DNA from: Arthrobacter sp. AQ5-05
GTDB taxonomy: Bacteria > Actinomycetota > Actinomycetes > Actinomycetales > Micrococcaceae
Direction: 5' to 3'
DNA: 64,000 nt
Assembly (NCBI RefSeq): GCF_003287975.1
Contig: NZ_QMKQ01000009.1
Location: forward strand, 62,001-126,000
Numbering within the stretch: position 1 is the first letter of the stretch; every line of letters starts with the position of its first letter. The notes beneath the pieces are model-generated. The model saw only the letters and a list, made by a program, of their open reading frames with translations, did not search any database and was not told the origin of the DNA. This document shows positions 7,835 to 15,613 of the stretch, piece after piece. The position numbers and the translations under genes are program-made.

Positions 7835-8571
7835 TTCTTGTCTTCTACACGGCAGTCAACGCACAGAACACGGCGATTGCCGATGGCGGAAACTACTTCA
7901 TCCGCATCATGCTGATCTACATGATCTTTGCCGACATCTCACGCCGTTGGTCCTTGGATGCCAAACGACGTGCAACGGGTCCGACCCGTCTCACGAACAC
8001 CGAGACCCAAGTTGGCACGGTCTTCCACAACCTTGCCCTGTGCTTGATTGTTGCGCAGTTATGCATCGTGTACTTCGAAGCTGGAATGGACAAGGTTCAG
8101 GGGCGACTGTTGCAAGAAGGTACAGCCATGTACTACCCGATCAGTTCCACGGCCTACGGTGTCTTCCCATGGCTCTCCGAAATTTTGACGGCTAACACCT
8201 GGATGGTGGTGTTGCTGACCTACTTCACCGTCATTGTCCAGATTGCCTTCCCATTCCTGCTGTCCAACCGCATCACTCGACGCATTGCGTTGATCTCAAT
8301 CTTGGGAATGCACCTCGGCATCGCCATCGTCATGGGGTTGCCGTTCTTCTCAGGCATCATGGCTTCCGCCGATGCAGTCCTGGTGTCCGCAGCTACCTGG
8401 ATCACGATAGGTACATGGTTGGCAAACCAGTTCCGGTCCATCGGCAGAAGGTTCCCAAAGTTCAGAGAACGGATACGCGACGAGGAAGAACCGCAGAAAT
8501 CTGTCGTGCACCTGGACCCAGAACCCACGGTCGGGAAGGATTCTTCCGACAAGAAACCAACCTTGGTCTGA
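7828..8571 (+). pseudogene. 5'-truncated HTTM (SdpB-like) membrane protein
   Basis: Homology begins at FVFLVFYTAVNAQNTAIADG around 7828, continues to NYFIRIMLIYMIFADISRRWS and ends with several hydrophobic helices; the first ATG is at 7909, downstream of conserved sequence. The pattern (an ADGG segment, LCLIVAQLCIVYFEAGMDKVQG, MYYPISS) is that of the HTTM/vitamin K-dependent gamma-carboxylase-like membrane family, to which SdpB belongs. Members are about 300 residues or more; the conserved part here is about 248, so the first membrane helices are missing. From the ATG a 220-residue product with about four helices could be made. The C-terminal 60 residues are charged. Read with the response-regulator fragment, this is a breakpoint. 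Confidence 0.6.
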
Positions 8572-8596
8572 GTTCGGGGACCATGCGAAAACTCGA

Positions 8597-8626
8597 CTGT
8601 GCCTCGCCATCTTGGCGGGGGCACAG
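8597..8626. terminator. Hairpin after the HTTM gene
   Basis: CTGTGCC and GGCACAG arms enclosing a second CGCCA/TGGCG stem. No T-run follows. It lies between convergent genes (HTTM and the small membrane protein). Confidence 0.55.
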
Positions 8627-8637
8627 CCGACAATCCA

Positions 8638-8865
8638 CTATTTCTTGCTGCGGATCCGACCGCATGTCAAATATGCAGCTGGGCCCAAGAAATTGATGAA
8701 CGACGCAGCGGCCCACCCAACCTTGGATCCCCGGACATCTTTGGCTGGACGCTTGACCAGATCGCGCAAAGCGACGAACTGCAAGGCCAGCTGGACGATA
8801 CCCAAGACAACGATTCGCCAGCGTGAAACTACAGAAATTTCGTTCCAGCGTTTCTTCTGAGCCAT
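8638..8865 (-). CDS. Small PLDc_N-like membrane protein
   Basis: 75 residues from the ATG at 8865, which has GAGGAG upstream; an in-frame ATG twelve bases further up lacks one. A basic N-terminus is followed by one hydrophobic helix (IVVLGIVQLALQFVAL), the RDLVKRPAKDVRGSKVGW segment, a second helix and a final YLTCGR. That layout (Arg-rich link, RG-K-W, then G-P-xx-Y-xxxGR) matches the short PLDc N-terminal domain proteins common in Gram-positives. Function unknown. Next to the HTTM gene, convergent with it. Confidence 0.7.
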   Translation of the reverse strand: MAQKKRWNEISVVSRWRIVVLGIVQLALQFVALRDLVKRPAKDVRGSKVGWAAASFINFLGPAAYLTCGRIRSKK

Positions 8866-8943
8866 GTTTCTCCTCAATCAGGGGTTCGGGTACAAAGCCT
8901 TCAAGTCGCGTATCCAGTGACTACTACTCATCGTAGTCGCGGG

Positions 8944-9321
8944 CTAACGGAAATTATCGCGAAGCCGTTCCATCTCACGCCGATCCTTCTTCGTCGGTCG
9001 ACCCGCGCCCCTGTCCCTGATCGGGACCTGGGGGATGACTTCCTTGGGACGGACAGGTGTGTGGTCAACGTAGCAGCGTGCTGCGATATCGGCACCGACC
9101 CTTTTGGCAATCACTGCCGTAACTTCCAGGATCCTGTCGAAACCTGCCTGTCTGACCCGGATGGTATCGCCCGGAACAACAATCTGTGCCGCTTTCGCGG
9201 GCTTGTCGTTCAGGCGCACGTGGCCGGCTCTGCACGCCGTGGTCGCCGCCGAGCGGGTCCTGTAGATTCGAATCGACCATAGCCAGGCGTCGATTCTGAC
9301 GGCTCTTGATTCTTGCTTCAC
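8944..9321 (-). CDS. S4-domain RNA-binding protein (Hsp15/RqcP-like)
   Basis: 125 residues, GTG start with GGCGAG upstream. The S4 fold covers the first 65 residues: RIDAWLWSIRIYRTRSAATTACRAGHVRLN, then KPAKAAQIVVPGDTIRVRQ. The C-terminal basic tail (GRPTKKDRREMERLRDNF) is typical of Hsp15-type proteins that bind stalled 50S subunits carrying peptidyl-tRNA. Role in ribosome rescue is from family knowledge. Single gene, apparently on its own. Confidence 0.87.
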   Translation of the reverse strand: MKQESRAVRIDAWLWSIRIYRTRSAATTACRAGHVRLNDKPAKAAQIVVPGDTIRVRQAGFDRILEVTAVIAKRVGADIAARCYVDHTPVRPKEVIPQVPIRDRGAGRPTKKDRREMERLRDNFR

Positions 9322-9414
9322 CTCGCCAGTCTAGCCATCCAAGAACGAACGGTTAGGCCATGTTGCGCCAGGCCGGGACCGCGAACTGTGGCAAGGACCC
9401 ATTCGAACGCGGTT

Positions 9415-9939
9415 CTAGTGGCAACCGTTGGCAGGACTGAACATTCCAGCGTTGTCTCGTTGCGCCTGCTTTTGTGCCGTGAGCAGCTGGGCATAGAACT
9501 GCACGTTTGGTTCCACTTTCATGGCCTTGGCATGGCCCGAGGCGACCAACGACTCGTTGATGGATTCGCCTGTGTAATTCACCAAGGCAAGGGTGCGCCC
9601 GTAACGGTCGTATCGCTCGATATCGAATGCAAGCTGGATCGTTGAACCCTTGGGCAGCTTCTTGGAAAGATACCGCGAGGCCTCCTGGCCGAAGCACTGC
9701 CCGGGCTGGTCACCGTGGGTGAGCTCCGGCGCATCCACATTGAGCAGTCGGACCTTGGTTCGTTCCCCGTCCAGCAAGACATACAAAGTGTCGCCGTCAA
9801 CGACATGTTGGACCGTTGCGCTGCTCGACAGATGGCCGGTGTCGTCGTTCTTCGGCGTGAACAGCCAGTAACCGACGATGACGGCTGCGCAAAGCAGCAC
9901 GACGGTCACTGCAAACCCGCTGCGGTTTCCTCTTCGCAA
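9415..9939 (-). CDS. Thermonuclease (SNase) family protein with N-terminal membrane anchor
   Basis: 174 residues. N-terminal positively charged stretch then a hydrophobic helix (FAVTVVLLCAAVIVGYWLF), so exported or anchored. The SNase fold is shown by VQHVVDGDTLYVLLDGERTKVRLLNVDAPEL (Asp and Arg of the active site), GQEASRYLSKKL and ERYDRYGRTLALV with its catalytic Arg. The best start is TTG 9939, eighteen bases after the stop of the lipoprotein gene, so the two probably form an operon. Likely degrades extracellular nucleic acids; target not visible. Confidence 0.88.
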   Translation of the reverse strand: MRRGNRSGFAVTVVLLCAAVIVGYWLFTPKNDDTGHLSSSATVQHVVDGDTLYVLLDGERTKVRLLNVDAPELTHGDQPGQCFGQEASRYLSKKLPKGSTIQLAFDIERYDRYGRTLALVNYTGESINESLVASGHAKAMKVEPNVQFYAQLLTAQKQAQRDNAGMFSPANGCH

Positions 9940-9956
9940 GGCAGTGGCCCGTTCGC

Positions 9957-10313
9957 CTAGACCAATGCGTTGTCGCAGGCGGTGACGAGCCTGGCCTGGA
10001 CATCGGCGGGAACCTTGTCGCCCGAGGCAGCAACGTCGTCAAGGGCGCTGACGATCTCTTGGGGCAAGCCGCCTTCGCGGACCGCGTCAACCATGGAAGA
10101 GACGACCTTGAGGTCGGAGGCGTTGATGCTGCCGTCCTTGATGGGGGCGCACACCTTCTTGATGAGTTCCTTCTTTGCCCCATCGGCCAGCTGAGTAGCC
10201 GCCGAGGATGCGGCGGAGGAAGCGGTGTCGGCGATGGTCGCGCAACCGCTCACCGAGAGCAGCAAGACGGCAGCGGAAAGGAGCACGGCATTTTTGGAAC
10301 GTGAAAATCTCAT
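9957..10313 (-). CDS. Small lipoprotein of unknown function
   Basis: 118 residues from ATG 10313 (an ATG nine bases upstream is also possible). Signal peptide ending in the lipobox LLSVSGC, then a helical Ala-rich part (ADTASSAASSAATQLADG) and a C-terminal region KVCAPIKDGSINASDLKVVSSMVDAV with two further cysteines (VCAP and ACDNALV) that could pair. No family recognised. It is upstream of the secreted nuclease in the same orientation; a nuclease-inhibitor or targeting role would be a guess. Confidence 0.72.
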   Translation of the reverse strand: MRFSRSKNAVLLSAAVLLLSVSGCATIADTASSAASSAATQLADGAKKELIKKVCAPIKDGSINASDLKVVSSMVDAVREGGLPQEIVSALDDVAASGDKVPADVQARLVTACDNALV

Positions 10314-10387
10314 GCGTTCCATCGTAGTGGCTCGAAGGTGGGAGAACGCCGGGAATTTCGAGGCCTCCCACCCGCGGGCGCTGGCGA

Positions 10388-11722
10388 CTATCCAGAAACC
10401 GGTACGATCTCCTGACGTGCCGGCTTGGCCAGGCCCAGGGTCTCGCGCAGGGTGCTGCCCGGGTATGACGAGCGGAACAAGCCTCGTGCCTGCAGGATCG
10501 GAACCACGAGTTCCACGAAATCATCCAATCCCGCCGGGAAGCTTGGGCACATGAGGTTGAAGCCGTCGCAGGCGCCGGAAATGAACCACTCCTCGATCTC
10601 GTCGGCGACCTCGGTGGGAGTGCCGATCATGGTGGCATGCCCGCCGCCGGCCGCCAAGAACCCCAGCAACTCGCGAAGCGTGGGCTGCTTCGTTTCGATG
10701 ATGCGTTGCACCGTGAGGTAGCGACCCTGCGGGCCCGTGAACGCCTCGACCGGCGGCAGTTCTACCACCGGCTCATCCAGCGGATGCGAGGTGTAGTCCT
10801 GGCCCGTGAACATGTTCAACTGGGCAATGGCCGAATCGATGTCCAGGTAGGCATCCAATGCGGCCTTCTTTTCCAGAGCTTCTTCCCGAGTTGCCCCGAT
10901 GTAGGTGACCAATCCGGGAAGGATGGGAACCGAATGCCCTGCCCGTCCCACAAGTTCCAGGCGCCGTCGGATGTCGGCGGCATATTCCAGGGCCGATTCC
11001 CGGTCCCAGGAGACCGAGTAGATGGCTTCTGCGTACCGGGAGGCAAAGGAACGCCCGGCCTCCGAGGACCCTGCTTGGAAGAGCACCGGTCGTCCCTGCG
11101 GGCACCGCGGGACGGTCAGCGGGCCGGAAACCGAGAAATGGTTGCCGCGGTGGTTGATCGGGCGGATCTGGGAGGGATCGAGGTATTGGCCGGTCTCGCG
11201 GTCGACCACCAGCGCCGAATCCGACCACGAATCCCACAGTCTCTGCATCGCGTCGACGAACTCCTCGGCGCGTTCGTAGCGTTGTGCGTGCCCCGGCAAG
11301 GCATCCATCCCGTGGTTGCGGGCCTCGGCGTCGAACATGGAGGTCACCACGTTGATGCCCGCGCGTCCCGCACTGATGTGGTCGAGGGATGCCAGTAGCC
11401 GGGCGGCATGGAACGGCGTATAGAAGCTCGCAGAGATCGTGGTGACCAAGCCAATGTGCTCGGTGGCCCGCGCCATGGCGCTCAGCGCGGTCACCGGTTC
11501 GAGGAACCAGGGGATCCCTGCCGCGTACTCGTGGTTGACGCTCTGCCCGTCGGCAAAGAACACGGCATCCAGGCAACCGCGCTCCGCCAGCCGGGCCAGG
11601 TCCTCGTAGTAGGCGATGTCGCCGACGCGGTCGGCACTGGAGTCGGGGTGGCGCCACCCCATGGTGTGGTGGCCGGCGCCGTAGAAGAAGGCATTCAGGT
11701 GCAATTGGCGTGTCGAGTCCAT
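10388..11722 (-). CDS. LLM-class flavin monooxygenase (NtaA/SnaA/DszA family)
   Basis: 444 residues, the usual family length. Bacterial-luciferase-like barrel using FMNH2 from a partner reductase. Signature parts: LHLNAFFYGAGHHTMGWRHP at the start, FFADGQSV, the TTISASFYTPFHAARLLASLDHISAGRAG block, NVVTSMFDAEARNHG and the substrate/flavin segment PVLFQAGSSEAGRSFASRYAEAIY. Relatives oxidise nitrilotriacetate, dibenzothiophene sulfone, EDTA and other xenobiotics or sulfur compounds. Start ATG 11722 has GGAACG upstream; 20 bp separate it from the SDR stop, so both are in the TPP-riboswitch transcript. A thiamine-related substrate is inferred from the riboswitch alone. Confidence 0.9.
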   Translation of the reverse strand: MDSTRQLHLNAFFYGAGHHTMGWRHPDSSADRVGDIAYYEDLARLAERGCLDAVFFADGQSVNHEYAAGIPWFLEPVTALSAMARATEHIGLVTTISASFYTPFHAARLLASLDHISAGRAGINVVTSMFDAEARNHGMDALPGHAQRYERAEEFVDAMQRLWDSWSDSALVVDRETGQYLDPSQIRPINHRGNHFSVSGPLTVPRCPQGRPVLFQAGSSEAGRSFASRYAEAIYSVSWDRESALEYAADIRRRLELVGRAGHSVPILPGLVTYIGATREEALEKKAALDAYLDIDSAIAQLNMFTGQDYTSHPLDEPVVELPPVEAFTGPQGRYLTVQRIIETKQPTLRELLGFLAAGGGHATMIGTPTEVADEIEEWFISGACDGFNLMCPSFPAGLDDFVELVVPILQARGLFRSSYPGSTLRETLGLAKPARQEIVPVSG

Positions 11723-11742
11723 GAAAGGTTTCGTTCCCGTTC

Positions 11743-12507
11743 CTAGTTCATCACCAGTCCGCCGTCGACCACCAGGTTCTGCCCGGTCACCGCCCGCGAC
11801 CACGGGGAGGCAAAGAGCAGGGCTGCATCGGCGAACTCGGCAGGGGTGGTGACGCGGCGCAGGGGAGTGGACCCGGCGATCAGGTCGAAGACCTCCTCCG
11901 GCGTGGCCGCCGAGGCATCGGTGGTGCGCAGCAGACCGCCGGAGATCATGTTGACGCGGATGTTTTCCGGGCCCAGGTCCGAGGCGAACGTGCGGGTCAG
12001 GGACAGCAGCGCTGCCTTGGCCGCGGTGTAGTCGTGGTAGGGGACCACGGGGTTCTGGAAGAGGTTGGTGCCGATGTTGACGATGTTGCCAAAGCCAGCG
12101 GATTTCATGCCAGGCAAGGTCGCCTGGATCGTGTTTAGTGCACCGCCGATGATGCCGGTGAATTGCGCCCCGAATTCCGTGTAGCCGATCCCGTCCGCCT
12201 TGGAGCGGGCATCGCCATTGAACGAAAAGTCCGGCAGCGCATTGTTGATCACCGTGGTGATCGGGGCGCCAAAGTGTGCCAGTGCCGTGGCCACCAGCTC
12301 GGCGACCTGTTCCGGGTCTGAGACGTCGGCTCGCACCGCGAGCGCGCGATCCGTCCCGATCTCGGCGGCCAGTTCCTGGGTCGCGGATTCACTGGAGCGG
12401 TAGTTCAGCACGAGCCGTGCGCCCTCGCGGGCAAAGGATCGGGCCAGGTCGGTTCCCAGCCCGCGGCCGGCACCGGTGATAAGTACGATTTGGTCCTTGA
12501 TGAGCAT
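11743..12507 (-). CDS. SDR-family oxidoreductase under TPP riboswitch
   Basis: 254 residues from ATG 12507 (AAAGGTG upstream). Classical SDR: cofactor motif TGAGRGLG at residues 11-18, NNALP in place of the common NNAG, and active-site YTAAK with a preceding Asn-Ile-Gly strand (IVNIGTNLF), where the catalytic Ser is not obvious. C-terminal GQNLVVDGG is typical. First gene of a two-gene operon with the flavin monooxygenase. In-frame ATGs upstream exist within the leader, but the ribosome site and the SDR fold both start here. Comparative genomics has previously connected an SDR (oarX) with TPP elements, as I recall; whether this is that group I cannot tell. Confidence 0.88.
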   Translation of the reverse strand: MLIKDQIVLITGAGRGLGTDLARSFAREGARLVLNYRSSESATQELAAEIGTDRALAVRADVSDPEQVAELVATALAHFGAPITTVINNALPDFSFNGDARSKADGIGYTEFGAQFTGIIGGALNTIQATLPGMKSAGFGNIVNIGTNLFQNPVVPYHDYTAAKAALLSLTRTFASDLGPENIRVNMISGGLLRTTDASAATPEEVFDLIAGSTPLRRVTTPAEFADAALLFASPWSRAVTGQNLVVDGGLVMN

Positions 12508-12516
12508 TCCCTTGCA

Positions 12517-12536
12517 CCTTTCGTTGGAGCGAAAGG
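12517..12536 (-). promoter_or_regulatory. Hairpin masking the SDR ribosome-binding site
   Basis: On the coding strand CCTTTCG, a six-base loop and CGAAAGG form a perfect 7-bp hairpin; the second arm contains the AAAGG of the ribosome site ten bases before the ATG at 12507. This fits a translational off-switch working with the riboswitch. Confidence 0.6.
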
Positions 12537-12568
12537 ATGCCATGGAACCGCCACATGGTACCCAAAAG

Positions 12569-12577
12569 CGGGGTGCC
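12569..12577 (-). promoter_or_regulatory. Riboswitch expression-platform strand complementary to the aptamer
   Basis: On the coding strand GGCACCCCG is the exact 9-base complement of CGGGGTGCC at 12660-12668, the 5' strand of the aptamer's P2/P3. Pairing the two would break the aptamer, so this looks like the switching segment. Confidence 0.6.
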
Positions 12578-12592
12578 ACAAGGCGACATGCC

Positions 12593-12678
12593 GGACCGGC
12601 ATCCCTTCGCTCGGATTATCGAGATCAGGTTCAACGGGTCTATCTCTCAGCCGCCAGGCGGCACCCCGTGTCGAGTCC
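12593..12678 (-). ncRNA. TPP riboswitch (THI element)
   Basis: On the coding strand the conserved THI-box parts are all present in order: CGGGGTGCC, a short GCCGCC-TGG-CGGC P3 stem, CTGAGA, GACCCG, TTGAACCTGATC, a P4 CTCG/CGAG stem and GCGAAGGGATGCC. P1 can form between GGAC and GTCC at the ends. TPP riboswitches bind thiamin pyrophosphate and switch off thiamin synthesis or uptake genes. Here it lies 86 nt ahead of the SDR start and is followed by a complementary switching strand and a hairpin over the ribosome site, pointing to control of translation. Confidence 0.95.
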
Positions 12679-12685
12679 TACGGCC

Positions 12686-12715
12686 AACCTAGCACCGCCC
12701 CAAGCCAATCCCCAA
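12686..12715 (-). promoter_or_regulatory. Promoter for the riboswitch transcript
   Basis: TTGGGG (12710-12715) and TAGGTT (12686-12691) on the coding strand, 18 bp apart, placing the transcript start just ahead of the aptamer's first stem. Confidence 0.5.
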
Positions 12716-12757
12716 TCAGTGACTTCGTGCGGGCCGCATGGATGGTGTCCGCCCCGG

Positions 12758-13960
12758 TCATGAAGCCGAATGCACGCGCCCGCCCTGGATGATCGTGCGG
12801 GGGCGGGACTCGTCGAAGAGCACCGACGGGTCCTCGAAGGGGTTGCCGTCCAGCAGCAGCGCATCCCCGGCCATGCCCGGGGCAAGCCTGCCCAGCGTCG
12901 GTTCCTGCAGCAGCGCCGCGTTCACGCTGGTGGCCGAGCGCAGCGTCTCAAAGACACCCACGGCCTCGATCTGCAGGGCCAGGCCGTTGAGCTGCTCATC
13001 CGCAAGGTCTCCCATCAGGTCCGAACCGAAGCCCACCTTGATCCCCGCCCTCAAGGCAATCCTGATGGCTTCGCGCCCGGCGGTGAGGACCTCGAGGTTC
13101 TTGGCCTTGGAAACCTCGGGCAACCCGACCTCGTCCCCGCGCCGGTCCATGGCGGCGTAGGCTGCCAGCGTGGGCACCAGGAAGGCACCATGCTCGGCCA
13201 TCAAGTCCGCGGTGGGCGTATCGAGCAGGTTGCCGTGCTCGATGGAACGCACGCCGTTGCGCACCGAGTGGGCGATGGCCTCCGGCGAGTAGGCGTGGGC
13301 CGCCACGTATGAGCCGCGGCGCGTGGCCTCGGCGACGACCACCCCAATTTCCTCGTCCGAGTACTGCGGGATGGCCAGCGGGTCGGTCAGCGAGACCACA
13401 CCTCCGCTGGCCATGATCTTGATCGCGTGGGCTCCGGTGCGCAGGCGTTCACGCACGGCAATGCGCAGCGGCTCGGGCCCGTCCACGACCTCACACATAT
13501 GGCCGTGGCCGAAGCAGACATCCACGTCCGCCTCGCGAGGGTCCCCGTGCCCGCCGGTCTGGCTCAGGGCAGGGCCGGTGTAGAAGTATCGCGGGGATTC
13601 CAGCAGACCGGCCTTGATGGCGCTGGACAAACCGATGTCCCCGCCGGCCACGTCGCGCACGGTGGTGAAGCCGCGGGACAGGGCCTCGCCCAGGCGCTTG
13701 GCCCCGGCCAGGGCCGCGAAGGAAAGCGGGCCGCGTTCGTTGCGGAACCCGTCCAGCGAGATGGCGTAGGCGTGGAAGTGGGCGTCGATAAGCCCGGGGA
13801 TTAGGACCCGTCCGTTGGCCGGGAGCAGTTCCCCCGCCTCCTGGGTGCCGATGGCCATGACCATTCCGTCCTTGAAGGTCACGTTGCCGCGGAGAAGCTC
13901 GGGGTTTTCGCCGTCGAAGACCAGCGCGTCGGTGATGGTCAGGACAGGTGCGTGGCTCAT
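12758..13960 (-). CDS. Amidohydrolase (imidazolonepropionase/prolidase-like)
   Basis: 400 residues. Metal-dependent hydrolase fold: N-terminal strand domain (ITDALVFDGENPELL), the metal motif LIPGLIDAHFHAY, a probable carboxylated-lysine or metal segment AIKIMASGGV, YVAAHAYSPEAIAHSVRNGVRSIEHGN with two His ligands, and a C-terminal VGFGSDLMG with the catalytic Asp. This pattern is that of Xaa-Pro dipeptidase-like and related M38 amidohydrolases. The ATG at 13960 overlaps the stop of the aminopeptidase gene as ATGA. Coupling with an Xaa-Pro aminopeptidase suggests peptide or dipeptide degradation; the exact substrate is not visible. Confidence 0.87.
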   Translation of the reverse strand: MSHAPVLTITDALVFDGENPELLRGNVTFKDGMVMAIGTQEAGELLPANGRVLIPGLIDAHFHAYAISLDGFRNERGPLSFAALAGAKRLGEALSRGFTTVRDVAGGDIGLSSAIKAGLLESPRYFYTGPALSQTGGHGDPREADVDVCFGHGHMCEVVDGPEPLRIAVRERLRTGAHAIKIMASGGVVSLTDPLAIPQYSDEEIGVVVAEATRRGSYVAAHAYSPEAIAHSVRNGVRSIEHGNLLDTPTADLMAEHGAFLVPTLAAYAAMDRRGDEVGLPEVSKAKNLEVLTAGREAIRIALRAGIKVGFGSDLMGDLADEQLNGLALQIEAVGVFETLRSATSVNAALLQEPTLGRLAPGMAGDALLLDGNPFEDPSVLFDESRPRTIIQGGRVHSAS

Positions 13961-15414
13961 GCCTTGGCCCCTGCCTGTGCTGCCATCCAGGCCTCGATGC
14001 CGTCGGCGTCGATGGGCAGTGCGTCGGAGAGGTTCTCGTGCCCGTCGGCGGTGACCAGCAGGTCGTCCTCGAGACGAACTCCCATGCCGCGCAGTTCCGG
14101 CGGAACCATTTCGTCGTGCTGGTGGAAGTAGAGGCCCGGTTCCACGGTGAGCACCATGTTTTCCTGCAGCACGGCGCCCTGGTACTCCTCGTATGAGGCC
14201 GAGGAACAGTCGTGGACGTCCAGGCCCAGGTGGTGGCCGACCCCGCAGACCAGCCAGCGGCGGTGGTGCTGGCCGGCGGGGGAGAGCGCCTCGTCGACGG
14301 AGACCGGGAGCATGCCCCAGTCGCTCAGGCCGTTGGCGATGACCTCCATGATGGAGGTGTGGAAGGCAGTGAAATCCTTGCCGGGGGCGATCTGGGCCAG
14401 GCCTGCGCGGTGCGCCTTTTCCACCAGGTCGTGGACTTCGCGTTGGGCGGTGGTGAAGCGGCCATTGGCCGGGAAGGTCCGGGTCACGTCGGCGGTGTAG
14501 AAGCTGCTTTCCTCCACGCCCATGTCCAGCAGGAGCAGCTCGGATTCCTGGACCGGTCCATCGCACCGGACCCAGTGCAGGGTTGGCGCGTGGTGGCCGG
14601 AGCCGATGATCGTTGCGTAGCCCGGGCCGTGCCCGTGGGTGCGGGCGACCCGATCAAAGGTTCCCTGCAGCCAGCGCTCGCCGCCGCCGGCGATGGCGGT
14701 GGGGATCTGGTTGATGACCTGGGAGAAACCCTCGATGGTGTGGGTGACGGAGTTGCGCAGCTCGGTGATCTCCCATTCGTCCTTCAGCAGGCGAAGTTCG
14801 GCCAGCGTGCGGCGCAGCACGGCCGAGGGCTTCAGCGAATGGGTTGCCACCATCGAGGAACCAAGGTTGCCGGCGGCCTGTGCGCCGGAAAGCCGTGCCA
14901 GGGCCTCGTCCAGCGCACCGAGCGGGGAGGTTGGCAGACCGAGTGCTTGTTCCCAGTGGGTGGGACCGTGGGCGGCGCCGACCCAGAGTTCGCCGTGCGC
15001 GGCGCTGGCGAAGAACGCGGGGTCCCCGGGCAGTGCGGGGGCCGGGACAAAGAGTCGGTAGTCGTGCCCGCCGGAGGACGGGGTACCCACCAGCACCGCG
15101 CCCTCGGCGTGGCAGTTGGTCAGCCACAGGAAGTCCGAGTGGGGCCGGAAGTCGTAGAAGCAGTCGTTGCTGCGCACCGGCGCCCACCCCGCGGCAACCA
15201 CGAAGGCCACCCCGGGCAGCGCTGCCGAGAGCTTGGCACGGTGGGCAGCCGCGGCGCCCGCTGCATCGGGTGTGGCGGCGGGGGTGCGCTCGGGCTCGGC
15301 CCATCCCTGGGTCATCCACTGCGTGAAGGCCGGCACCTCGGCCAGCCTTGGCAGCTTCGGGTCGGCCGTGGCGGGTGCGGGCATGGAGGCTGTTTTTTGC
15401 TCGGAAGTGTTCAC
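13957..15414 (-). CDS. pepP: Xaa-Pro aminopeptidase (aminopeptidase P, M24B)
   Basis: 485 residues from the GTG at 15414; other starts are possible because there is no strong ribosome site. N-terminal AMP_N domain (VRSNDCFYDFRPHSDFLWLTNC) and C-terminal pita-bread metallopeptidase with the dinuclear metal ligands: LLDMGVEESSFYTADVTRTF (two Asp), VCGVGHHLGLDVHD (His), VLTVEPGLYF (Glu) and RLEDDLLVT (Glu). Cleaves the N-terminal residue from peptides with proline at position two. Translationally coupled to the amidohydrolase, which may finish the resulting fragments. Divergent from tex. Confidence 0.92.
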   Translation of the reverse strand: MNTSEQKTASMPAPATADPKLPRLAEVPAFTQWMTQGWAEPERTPAATPDAAGAAAAHRAKLSAALPGVAFVVAAGWAPVRSNDCFYDFRPHSDFLWLTNCHAEGAVLVGTPSSGGHDYRLFVPAPALPGDPAFFASAAHGELWVGAAHGPTHWEQALGLPTSPLGALDEALARLSGAQAAGNLGSSMVATHSLKPSAVLRRTLAELRLLKDEWEITELRNSVTHTIEGFSQVINQIPTAIAGGGERWLQGTFDRVARTHGHGPGYATIIGSGHHAPTLHWVRCDGPVQESELLLLDMGVEESSFYTADVTRTFPANGRFTTAQREVHDLVEKAHRAGLAQIAPGKDFTAFHTSIMEVIANGLSDWGMLPVSVDEALSPAGQHHRRWLVCGVGHHLGLDVHDCSSASYEEYQGAVLQENMVLTVEPGLYFHQHDEMVPPELRGMGVRLEDDLLVTADGHENLSDALPIDADGIEAWMAAQAGAKA

Positions 15415-15523
15415 GACTGCTCTGGCTTTCGGTTCAAGGGTGCCGATGGTGAAAGATGGCGCGGGTCTCGACGCGCACACCATGGCTTCCAGCATCACAC
15501 ATCGGTGGTGTTTGGTGGGCCAC

Positions 15524-15553
15524 GGCACCTTGTCGTCTTGGCGACAAGGTGCC
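15524..15553. repeat. Perfect 12-bp inverted repeat between pepP and tex
   Basis: GGCACCTTGTCG, a six-base loop, then CGACAAGGTGCC. It lies in the 199-bp region between two divergent genes, so it is not a normal terminator; a regulator site or RNA structure in the tex leader is possible. Confidence 0.6.
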
Positions 15554-15613
15554 GGTGCGCCTTTGTGAAACATCCACGGCACACGGCGACGGAGGTGGGA
15601 CCAGCCAGCATGG

